Shown here: piece after piece, positions 34,631 through 40,446 of the stretch
Layout of the letters: each line of letters begins with the position of its first letter
Numbering within the stretch: position 1 is the stretch's first letter
Origin: an uncultured Microbulbifer sp.
Lineage (GTDB): Bacteria > Pseudomonadota > Gammaproteobacteria > Pseudomonadales > Cellvibrionaceae
Direction of reading: 5' to 3'
NCBI RefSeq assembly: GCF_947489355.1
Contig: NZ_CANLDD010000042.1
Location: 1-40,446 of the forward strand
Length of the DNA stretch: 40,446 nucleotides
The notes under the pieces: generated by a model
Seen by the model: only the letters and a program-made list of their open reading frames with translations
What the model was told of the DNA's origin: nothing
Database searches by the model: none
Made by a program: the position numbers and the translations under genes

Positions 34631-35020
34631 ATGGTCAATGAAATTAGCATTCGCGAGCGCTTGTGGGAGTGGTCCAGAGCTTATCCTGAACGTGCGGGGG
34701 ACTCAGTGGGCTGGCCCCGCATGGCGGCATTTGGCCGCAGGATGCTATCAGGGCGCAGGGAGAGCCCGGACCCGATAGATTACGAGAGAGCAGCACTCAC
34801 GGATGCTGCAGTATTGGCTTATCTAAATGTGATAGCCAGGCGCCAGGATAAGAAAAAGGCTGCGCTGGAGAGATCTGTTTTTTGGTTGCGGTATTACTAC
34901 CGGTGGGAAATGCGAGAGACCTGCATAAGGGTGAAGCGATCCAAAGCCTGGGTGGAGAATATGTGTAACTTAATCGAGGGAACGGTAGAGGCACTTTATC
35001 TGGCGGATAATGCCGCATAA
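34631..35020 (+). CDS. Phage antitermination Q-like protein
   Basis: This 129-residue protein has IRERLWEWSRAYPERAGDSVGW, then a helical body with LERSVFWLRYYYRWEMRETC and VKRSKAWVENMCNLIEGTVE, the helix-turn-helix-like pattern of short Q/DUF1133-type late regulators. AGGGGG lies just before the ATG at 34631, which I prefer to an upstream start at 34610. The gene is followed at once by a strong promoter and a terminator (35047-35159), as Q genes are in lambdoid phages. The assignment rests more on context and general pattern than on a diagnostic motif. Confidence 0.55.
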   Translation: MVNEISIRERLWEWSRAYPERAGDSVGWPRMAAFGRRMLSGRRESPDPIDYERAALTDAAVLAYLNVIARRQDKKKAALERSVFWLRYYYRWEMRETCIRVKRSKAWVENMCNLIEGTVEALYLADNAA

Positions 35021-35046
35021 CTGTATTTAAATACAAGCTGTATGTA

Positions 35047-35076
35047 TTGACAGCCTAGGCGTGAAGATACTATATT
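35047..35076 (+). promoter_or_regulatory. Strong sigma-70 promoter, pR'-like
   Basis: TTGACA (35047-35052) and TATATT (35071-35076) are 18 bp apart, 26 bp after the Q-like gene. A terminator follows within about 75 bp of the expected start, so the default transcript would be a short RNA unless an antiterminator acts. This copies the lambda pR'/tR' layout. Confidence 0.65.
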
Positions 35077-35124
35077 CAGCTAAGCTGTCGCGAAGTATGC
35101 GCAGCGGGACCATACCCCCCTTTG

Positions 35125-35159
35125 AAAGCCCCGTCTGGTTAGTCCGGCGGGGCTTTTTT
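35125..35159 (+). terminator. Rho-independent terminator, tR'-like
   Basis: AAAGCCCCG and CGGGGCTTTTTT form a strong stem around a 14-base loop, ending in six T residues. Located directly downstream of the promoter at 35047. The gap from here to 35,433 holds no convincing gene. Confidence 0.85.
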
Positions 35160-35433
35160 ATGGCTGTAGTTTGGGTATGGGCTATTCGTAATGTAATTGG
35201 GATAAGGTGTTGATCAACGCCAAACCCGATGTATACTGTAATAAGATAAATGCCAGTAAGGCAAGATTTGGATAGAGGCAGGGCGTTTTTGTAGAGACTG
35301 CTAGATCTGCTTCCGGCCCACGCTCTTCGACCCATAGAAGGTGTAGTCACGGTCAATAAAGACCGGTTAAAGCCTTGTGACACACTTTTAACAAGCGCAC
35401 ATTGGTTGCCGTGTAGAGGGGTATTTGATAATT

Positions 35434-36069
35434 ATGGAGTTGGTTAGGTATTTTTTTGATAATTTTTACACCAAAAATCAATTGCTCGATAAAGCTAATG
35501 TTGACGAAGGGAGGCTTCTGGAGCTTCAGAATCTGGAAGTAATGCCTAGAGCCTCGTATAGTCTTGAGATTAGTATTCAATGCGACTCCTTCTTTGGGGC
35601 ATACGAGGCAAGTGAAAATTCAGAATTTTATTCTAAAGGTTATTTGTCTTGGGTAAATATTTTGCTCTCTTTGGAAAAAGTTGAGGATGCCAAGAAAATA
35701 TTCAAAGACAGATACTGCCAACAACTGGAGTCTTTGAGAGAAGACGGAATTTATTCAAACAGCCCAAAATTAAACAGTGAGTTAGAGCTGACACTTGATA
35801 GTGAGTGGAAATATTTTCTTGATGGTACTTATGGCTTATGTACAAAAAATGGCCTTCCAGAGCAGATAGCCTCAAAAGAAATTGCTATACTCATCGCCAG
35901 TGATTTTTTAGACTGCGATTTAATTGAGGATCAGAGCAGAAAAAAGCTGATAAAAATAATAGATCTTCTCGACGACGTAAGTTCATATTTTGCGCCACAT
36001 GAACGGGAAAGTAGCTCAAGACAAAAGTATATTAATGAGCTACGACTAAGGTACGACTTAACGAGTTAA
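35434..36069 (+). CDS. Hypothetical cargo protein, DUF6058-like
   Basis: This 211-residue AT-rich gene begins MELVRYFFDNFYTKNQLLDK and continues LLELQNLEVMPRASYSLEIS, FYSKGYLSWVNILLSLEKVE. The order (short helical start, MPxxSY motif, GYLxW) recalls DUF6058, a family of unknown function. I chose the ATG at 35434; a TTG at 35425 would lie too close to AGAGGGG. It lies between the late promoter and the endolysin gene, the usual place for phage cargo genes. Base composition is unlike the flanking phage genes, which suggests separate transfer. Confidence 0.6.
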   Translation: MELVRYFFDNFYTKNQLLDKANVDEGRLLELQNLEVMPRASYSLEISIQCDSFFGAYEASENSEFYSKGYLSWVNILLSLEKVEDAKKIFKDRYCQQLESLREDGIYSNSPKLNSELELTLDSEWKYFLDGTYGLCTKNGLPEQIASKEIAILIASDFLDCDLIEDQSRKKLIKIIDLLDDVSSYFAPHERESSSRQKYINELRLRYDLTS

Positions 36070-36110
36070 TCTGGTAAAGAGAGCCCCTAATCCGTGCCTT
36101 TACTCGGGAA

Positions 36111-36159
36111 GCAGTAATCAGAATAATGGTGATCACGGCGATCACTATATAGATGTTAT
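36111..36159 (+). repeat. 49-bp repeat with internal dyad, copy 1
   Basis: It matches 37452-37500 at 40 of 49 positions without gaps and contains GTGATC-acggc-GATCAC. On the minus strand it encodes NIYIVIAVITIILIT within a 44-codon frame that starts ATG near 36,172 (MVDNIYIV...). Differences between the copies are synonymous or hydrophobic-conservative in that frame. A small membrane peptide gene antisense to the cargo genes is therefore possible. Confidence 0.6.
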
Positions 36160-36192
36160 CCACCATATAATTTTTGTGAAGAGCTATAGGAA

Positions 36193-36861
36193 ATGATTAA
36201 GGTTGTATTAATAGTAGTTTTAGCTGCAAGTATTGTGGGTTTTGCGGTTAAAGTTTTGGCCCGCACAGGCAAGGACTCAGAGGTGCCGACTGTATGGGAT
36301 AAAGTGATTGACGTGTCATCAAAAATATCTGTCAATCCAGATAAGGCTAAAGAATATATACTTCTTGGAAAAAATGATGATGATATTCGAGGAGAAGATT
36401 CAGTCTTTTATAATCAGGCGCGAAATGATTTTGGAAATAACTTTATACAGTGGATTCAAGAAGATATTGAAGACCAGATGATACCTTGTGCAGTGTTTAA
36501 AACGGTTATGGCAGGGCTTGGCTATATGGGCCACCTTGATTGGAAGAATATATACAATATCGAGGAGTTTATTTTTTCTTTAGATAAAGTGTTATCGAAA
36601 TTATCTCTCAAAAAAATATCTCTGGAAGAAAAGCAAGAGATAACCACAGAAATACAGAAATCTAAAGATGATCAGAACTACATTGCTCGTACTAATGTAT
36701 CTAAACTAGAAGAAGCTGTTGAAGCTCGGGGGTACAAAATATTGTGGTTCGACGAGGATGGAGATTCCTACGCATTCTTTATAGTCAAGCCTGCCATATT
36801 TAGTTCCTTGCAATCAGTACAGCTTGATACACATCACAAGTTTAGACAGGTACAGTTTTAG
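36193..36861 (+). CDS. Hypothetical membrane-anchored protein (DUF6630-like C-terminus?)
   Basis: This 222-residue AT-rich gene encodes one N-terminal membrane segment (VVLIVVLAASIVGFAVKVLA, residues 4-23) followed by a soluble acidic domain. Near the end KLEEAVEARGYKILWFDEDG and DSYAFFIVKP resemble the conserved core of DUF6630-type proteins of unknown role; this match is from memory and tentative. A second cargo gene between the late promoter and the endolysin. Confidence 0.6.
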   Translation: MIKVVLIVVLAASIVGFAVKVLARTGKDSEVPTVWDKVIDVSSKISVNPDKAKEYILLGKNDDDIRGEDSVFYNQARNDFGNNFIQWIQEDIEDQMIPCAVFKTVMAGLGYMGHLDWKNIYNIEEFIFSLDKVLSKLSLKKISLEEKQEITTEIQKSKDDQNYIARTNVSKLEEAVEARGYKILWFDEDGDSYAFFIVKPAIFSSLQSVQLDTHHKFRQVQF

Positions 36862-36991
36862 TGTTTACGGTATAATAAGGTATTTCCCACAATTCCAGCG
36901 AAGATGTACAAAACTCTCTGCAAGCTGGATAGTTTCATGGGCCGATATTTTCATCATCTTTAAGTATTTAGATTAAAACCGAAGCATTCCC

Positions 36992-37016
36992 AAGCCCGCC
37001 CCGTGCGGGCTTTTTT
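36992..37016 (+). terminator. Rho-independent terminator
   Basis: GCCCGC-cccgt-GCGGGC followed by TTTTTT, about 130 bp after the preceding cargo gene and 16 bp before the M15 peptidase gene. Confidence 0.85.
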
Positions 37017-37031
37017 GTATCTGGTAATCCC

Positions 37032-37415
37032 ATGTTTGAAAACGCCTACTTCACGAAAGCGGAGCTGTCCTGCCGTTGTTGCGGGAAACTCCACTTCTCG
37101 GATGGCACGTTGCGCCGATTGATCAGGGTGAGGGGAAGGTTTGCCAAGCCGATGGTGATCACCTCCGGTTATCGCTGCCGGGACCACTGCGCCAGGATCG
37201 GTTCCACCATGACACACACTACCGGGCAGGCTGTGGATGTATCAGTTTCTGGTGGGCGTGCCTATGAGCTGCTGGGGATCGCGCTGGAGGAAGGGTTCAC
37301 TGGTATTGGAGTAAAGCAGCATGGTCCACACAAGGGCAGATTCCTGCACCTGGACGATCTTGGAGCTATTCCGGGCAAGCGTGACGGCCCCACAGTCTGG
37401 AGCTACCCAAGGTAG
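37032..37415 (+). CDS. M15-family peptidase, phage endolysin-like
   Basis: This 127-residue zinc peptidase of the M15_3 type cleaves peptidoglycan cross-links in phage lysis. The zinc ligands appear as H62 and D69 in HTTGQAVDVSV and H106 in RFLHLDD; SGYRCRDHC precedes them. There is no signal peptide, so export would need a holin, which is not seen next to it. It is the only lysis or late gene left downstream of the Q-like regulator. A terminator lies just upstream, so its own expression would need antitermination or another promoter. Confidence 0.82.
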   Translation: MFENAYFTKAELSCRCCGKLHFSDGTLRRLIRVRGRFAKPMVITSGYRCRDHCARIGSTMTHTTGQAVDVSVSGGRAYELLGIALEEGFTGIGVKQHGPHKGRFLHLDDLGAIPGKRDGPTVWSYPR

Positions 37416-37451
37416 GGCGTATGAAGGGAGTGGCACAGAATTGATTCCGAG

Positions 37452-37500
37452 ACAGTAATCAGGATAATAGTGGTCATGGTGATCAGTATAAAAATGTTAT
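37452..37500 (+). repeat. 49-bp repeat, copy 2
   Basis: Ungapped match to 36111-36159 (40 of 49). The minus-strand hydrophobic frame is conserved (NIFILITMTTIILIT) but has no ATG at the corresponding place. It lies between the endolysin gene and a small membrane-protein gene. Confidence 0.6.
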
Positions 37501-37554
37501 GAGCACGATAAAAATAGATCGAGCTAAGAAGTTGTAAAAGACAGAGACGGAACA

Positions 37555-37836
37555 TTGGAAAAGAATCGCATTAAACGCATTTCGACAAAAATTGCTTCTC
37601 TATTGGGATATGTTCTGATTCTCTATTCAGTAGCCTATTACGCTCTTGATTATCTGCCAGTCGACTTTTGGGTCAATCTAAGAAATCTGATCGGAAACGA
37701 TGAAAGCCACACGTACTATAAAATCGTACCAACTGAAGAAGTTGGGGCGTATCCTTTAGTATCACTGGGTATTGGTATCAGTATGATATTGTTTAGTAAA
37801 ATTTTCGGTTCAAAATCGAGCATCATAACAAGTTGA
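37555..37836 (+). CDS. Small membrane protein, 93 residues
   Basis: It has two predicted membrane segments (IASLLGYVLILYSVAYYAL and YPLVSLGIGISMILFSKIFG) separated by a short polar loop, with a basic N-terminus. The start is a TTG at 37555 after a weak AGAGACGG, so the start is uncertain. The stop lies inside the attC-like site that begins at 37823, as is common for integron cassette genes. No family recognised. Confidence 0.55.
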   Translation: MEKNRIKRISTKIASLLGYVLILYSVAYYALDYLPVDFWVNLRNLIGNDESHTYYKIVPTEEVGAYPLVSLGIGISMILFSKIFGSKSSIITS

Positions 37837-37915
37837 TGCTGTTCGTTCCGGCCCTGCGGGCCTCCACCGGACGGTCCACGCTTCGCGCGACCCGCCGCAG
37901 ATCAAGGCGTTATAT
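37823..37915 (+). repeat. attC-like recombination site 1
   Basis: It starts TCATAACAAGTTGATGC and ends GCAGATCAAGGCGTTATAT. The two ends pair (ATAAC with GTTAT; TTGATGC with GCAGATCAA, leaving extrahelical bases) around an imperfect GC-rich centre, giving a 90-bp foldable site. Integron attC sites have this form, ending in a GTTRRRY-like core after GC; here the core GTTATAT deviates by one base. It directly follows a small gene. Confidence 0.6.
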
Positions 37916-38041
37916 GTACTTAATGTGTTAATTATCGCTACTAGAATAAAATCATATAAAAGTCATAAGAACGTCAGGAGTTTTAAGACCAGTTAAATTA
38001 AACCAACTTATTGCTCAATAATATTTAAATAAGGATAAGTT

Positions 38042-38881
38042 ATGAAGCATATTTGTATTTCAACTCTTCTGCTACTTCATATGCTACTCATAAGTAGCAA
38101 GAGTTATTGTCAAGATACAGTTTCAGCATCTAAGGACCTTTATTATGGGCTAACGCCTCCGGACATGGTAGCAATGCCTCTTGCATTAGACGCCATGTCT
38201 GCAGAGGGATGGGAGCTAGGTGGACTACACGGTTCGGGCATGGATGAATTTTACTTTATCTCCTCCCTTGCTGGACCTTTTCGGCCTGTCGTTATCAGCT
38301 TTCGTAAGGAAGGCCGAGCCTGGAAGAAATACGACTTTTATTCTTCGGGAAGCGATATTATGTACTCGAAAGATAAGTACATAGAGCGAACCGACACTGG
38401 CTGGTCAGAGGTGAAAAGCATTGGAGCTCCTTTCGAAGACATACGAATCATGCGCCTTACCGCTTCGTTACAAGGAACCTTGGTTTTTGACGAAGTAGGC
38501 ACTAATGGAAACGGCATTATTCGCTATTCACGTTTAGTAGATGGGAAACGTGAAGCGCCGAAACCCTTCGCTAAGGAAATAAATACTGGCAAATGGAATG
38601 CTCACCCTTTCATCGCTCCAGATGAGTCCTATATCATTTGGGATAGCGAGAGAGAAGGCGGATATGGAAGAACTGATATGCATATCAGTTTTCGAAAAAA
38701 AAATGGCTCCTGGGGGGAGGCTATTAACTTTGGAGATAAGATAAACACAGACGGTTGGGATGGCGGAGCGTACGTAACGCCCGATGGGAAATACCTTTCC
38801 TTTTGCCCGAACTGTAACCCACCCTATGACAGGATGTGGGTGGATGCGCAGATTATTGAAACACTTAGGCCCAAAGAGTAA
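38042..38881 (+). CDS. Secreted beta-propeller-like (PD40/WD40-like) protein, cassette-borne
   Basis: This 279-residue protein has a signal peptide (ICISTLLLLHMLLISSKSYC, residues 4-23) and repeats of the PD40 type: HPFIAPDESYIIWDSEREGG, then MHISFRKKNGSWGEAINFGD and AYVTPDGKYLSF. Such repeats form TolB-like propeller blades in the periplasm. No enzyme motif is visible. The gene fills the cassette between attC-like sites 1 and 2, with the second site starting four bases after the stop codon. Function unknown. Confidence 0.7.
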   Translation: MKHICISTLLLLHMLLISSKSYCQDTVSASKDLYYGLTPPDMVAMPLALDAMSAEGWELGGLHGSGMDEFYFISSLAGPFRPVVISFRKEGRAWKKYDFYSSGSDIMYSKDKYIERTDTGWSEVKSIGAPFEDIRIMRLTASLQGTLVFDEVGTNGNGIIRYSRLVDGKREAPKPFAKEINTGKWNAHPFIAPDESYIIWDSEREGGYGRTDMHISFRKKNGSWGEAINFGDKINTDGWDGGAYVTPDGKYLSFCPNCNPPYDRMWVDAQIIETLRPKE

Positions 38882-38884
38882 ACC

Positions 38885-38944
38885 ATATAACAATCGCAAC
38901 AAGAGTGACGCCAAAAGGCAGCGCGCCTTTTGCTGGCGTTAGTG
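38885..38944 (+). repeat. attC-like recombination site 2
   Basis: ATATAACAA opens and TGGCGTTAGTG closes a 60-bp site. TGACGCC-AAAAGGC and GCCTTTT-gc-TGGCGTTA form a long imperfect hairpin around AGCGC. The closing GGCGTTA is shared with sites 1 and 3. It lies four bases after the stop of the propeller-like gene, as expected of a cassette's attC. Confidence 0.6.
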
Positions 38945-38999
38945 CGTCAAGCTAAGCTTCATGCTTCTTGCAAGGTGGAAGTTCTTGTCGGGTATCCGG

Positions 39000-39210
39000 G
39001 ATCAAAAGCACCTTCATCTATACCCAGGAAAAGGTATTAACTTTTCACTTTTAAGAGGTTTCCAAAAAGATATACGGCACCGAAAATGTCTGGATATAAT
39101 AGAGCTGCAATTTATACGCTTATGTACGATAGTGCCAATTGTAGGTAACCTAATATTCTCCAAGGTTTTTCAAGTTGTGGTCGAAAGAAGTCTGTAGATA
39201 TAGTGGTGAG
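39000..39210 (+). repeat. Diverged direct repeat, copy B (upstream of SEC-C gene)
   Basis: It matches 27037-27250 (see copy A). Here the alignable frame is open for 78 codons (38961-39197, ending SKVFQVVVERSL), so it may be a small gene of which copy A is the decayed form, or simply a shared leader. It is the first part of the cassette that carries the SEC-C gene. Confidence 0.65.
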
Positions 39211-39260
39211 CGATATAATGCAGCTGCTTTTGAATACACTGTTATATTTCAAGGATAGAT

Positions 39261-39902
39261 ATGGCATTTTCCCCAACGGTCGTCCCTAGTTTCATCTCAC
39301 CAGAGATAAAGAAAATCTGCTTGAATATTGCCGATAACGATAGAGTTCAATTTGTTGATATTGAGCCTCGAGCCAAATATACACCCAACAAGTGCGCCTA
39401 TAACGCTAAAGATGAGGCTGAAACGGTCGGTGGTGAGGTTGTTTTCGGCCGGGCAATTTTTCTATGGGATAAGGTTATGTTTGACTTGATCGGACATGCA
39501 GTAGTAGAAAAAGATAGACGCTATTACTGTGTTACACCATCAAAAATGGGAGACCAAAAAGTTTTATTTGTTCCAGACCCTTCTATAAGATTTGACTTCG
39601 ACAATCCAAATTCGAGGCTTCCCTCTTGTGAGGTGGCTATTTCAAAGAAGCCTGAAGTTCAAAAGTTACTAAATGTTCGTGAAGATATCAGAAACATAAA
39701 GATCAAGTACCCTGTATCATCGAATGGGGTGCTGCTTTCCCCTGCAGATGCACAGGCACTCTCAGTCTTGGAGCGTCAACAAACAGACCTCCTAAGCAGG
39801 GTGATCTATGCACTTCATCCACTTAAAGCTAAATGCGCATGTGGTTCTGCCAAGCAATTTAAAAAGTGTTGTAGGCCGCATATGCAAAGGGTGTACGGTT
39901 GA
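39261..39902 (+). CDS. SEC-C motif protein, cassette-borne
   Basis: This 213-residue protein ends in the SEC-C zinc-binding motif C-A-C-G-S-A-K-Q-F-K-K-C-C-R-P-H (about residues 195-210), as found at the end of SecA and in many small proteins of unknown role. The N-terminal part (about 1-160) is unrecognised, with a C-x-Y-N stretch (KCAYNAKDEAE) near residue 45. It lies between attC-like sites 2 and 3 and is preceded by the 200-bp repeat. AAGGATAGAT precedes the ATG. Confidence 0.75.
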   Translation: MAFSPTVVPSFISPEIKKICLNIADNDRVQFVDIEPRAKYTPNKCAYNAKDEAETVGGEVVFGRAIFLWDKVMFDLIGHAVVEKDRRYYCVTPSKMGDQKVLFVPDPSIRFDFDNPNSRLPSCEVAISKKPEVQKLLNVREDIRNIKIKYPVSSNGVLLSPADAQALSVLERQQTDLLSRVIYALHPLKAKCACGSAKQFKKCCRPHMQRVYG

Positions 39903-39941
39903 AATTTAATAAGGCCATTAAATTTGTTCCGGGCGTAAAAA

Positions 39942-40004
39942 TCACGCCATCATAAACGACTGCCCACGCGTTGCTTCCGGCAGCCGTTTATGATGGCGTT
40001 AAGC
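39942..40004 (+). repeat. attC-like recombination site 3
   Basis: CGCCATCATAAACG (39945-39958) and its exact complement CGTTTATGATGGCG (39985-39998) form a 14-bp stem, with TGCC/GGCA inside. The site closes with GTTAAGC, which fits the integron core consensus GTTRRRY fully. It lies 40 bp after the SEC-C gene and 15 bp before the next gene. Confidence 0.65.
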
Positions 40005-40018
40005 CTTCGAGGGAAGAC

Positions 40019-40423
40019 ATGGATATACGAAATATATTTGAAGCGATAAGTTTAGAATTGTCGGCAAAATTCAAAAAAACGACACAAATAAAACACAATG
40101 GCGGAAAGGGAGATAACAGAGAGGATGCTTTTGTAGACTTTCTTCAAGAATACTTGCCAAATAAATATGGCATAGGTCTGGGTGAGGTAATCTCACCTGA
40201 AAATGAAATTAGTGGTGAACTAGATATTGTGATCTTTGATAAAGATCATTGCCCTCTGTTTTTAAAATCTGATTCTCACTCCCTATATCCAAGGGAAAGC
40301 GTTTTTGGTGCTATTAGCATGAAGTCGCATCTTGATAGCGAGGAGCTGAAGGACGCATATAAGAATATTTCTAGTCCAAAAGGGAGACCCCCCGGCTTTG
40401 CCGGGGAGGCACGCATAGTTTGA
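40019..40423 (+). CDS. DUF6602-like (PD-(D/E)XK-related) protein, truncated
   Basis: This 134-residue frame (MDIRNIFEAISLELSAKFKK) has IKHNGGKGDNREDAFVDFLQ, LPNKYGIGLGEVISPENEIS, GELDIVIFDKDHCPLF and ESVFGAISMKSHLDSEELKD, matching the start of DUF6602, a nuclease-fold family. Where such proteins have I-E-V-K, this one has I-S-M-K, so the catalytic Glu seems lost. After about residue 120 (KNISSPKGRPPGFAGEARIV) the reading frame enters a GC-rich hairpin sequence and stops, well short of family length. An insertion at about 40,380 has probably cut it. It is the first gene after attC-like site 3. Confidence 0.6.
   Translation: MDIRNIFEAISLELSAKFKKTTQIKHNGGKGDNREDAFVDFLQEYLPNKYGIGLGEVISPENEISGELDIVIFDKDHCPLFLKSDSHSLYPRESVFGAISMKSHLDSEELKDAYKNISSPKGRPPGFAGEARIV
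40390..40406. repeat. GC-rich hairpin at window end
   Basis: CCCCGGC-ttt-GCCGGGG lies where the DUF6602-like frame loses its family resemblance. It may be the terminal structure of an insertion sequence or a dispersed palindromic repeat extending past the window. Too little sequence remains to assign it. Confidence 0.5.
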
Positions 40424-40446
40424 CAGATCCGGAAGTCCCATAGTAA

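Noticed and set aside
35027-35383. 118-codon leftward frame over the late promoter/terminator
   Set aside because: It reads through the Q-side promoter and terminator on the opposite strand and resembles no protein.

Overview
The window looks like a chromosomal segment of a marine gammaproteobacterium. Codon use, the assimilatory NirBD/NasA cluster, the E. coli-type PntAB and the overall base composition would suit Cellvibrionales such as Microbulbifer, but that placement is inference. It falls into a host-like left part (about 1-26.7 kb) and an accessory right part (26.7-40.4 kb) that starts at a tRNA-Ala(GGC) gene.

Left part. At the edge, one IS3-family element is inserted in the transposase gene of another. 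Next come an RND efflux pump (adaptor lipoprotein plus transporter) with a divergent TetR regulator and a palindromic operator region, a YadG/YadH-type ABC exporter, a SoxR regulator with a clear SoxR box, a dienelactone-hydrolase-like enzyme with a tiny coupled ORF behind it, and a glyoxalase-fold (VOC) protein. A leftward cluster narK-nirB-nirD-nasA takes up nitrate and reduces it to ammonium. It is followed by pntA-pntB (proton-translocating transhydrogenase, a source of NADPH), a short GlpD-like oxidoreductase behind a frameshifted ORF, gltX and tRNA-Ala.

Right part. Immediately after the tRNA lie paired 13-bp direct repeats, a terminator and the decayed 3' end of an integrase gene. Then comes an AT-rich gene for an apparent single-protein GHKL ATPase joined to a PD-(D/E)XK-like nuclease, the best candidate here for an undescribed (anti-phage?) system. 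A second, intact integrase follows with an excisionase-like gene and a run of small phage-type genes: a membrane protein with twelve 21-bp repeats, a DUF6378-like protein, a truncated RusA and a Q-like antiterminator. Just behind the Q-like gene sits a promoter-terminator pair like the lambda pR'/tR' arrangement, but no structural late genes follow. Instead there are AT-rich cargo genes and an M15-type endolysin.

The last 3 kb resemble an integron gene-cassette array. Three attC-like sites, each ending in GGCGTTA, lie directly behind three genes and separate unrelated cargo: a secreted beta-propeller-like protein, a SEC-C protein and a truncated DUF6602-like protein. No integron integrase is visible. 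A diverged repeat of about 200 bp precedes both the GHKL-nuclease gene and the SEC-C cassette gene, tying the two ends of the accessory region together.
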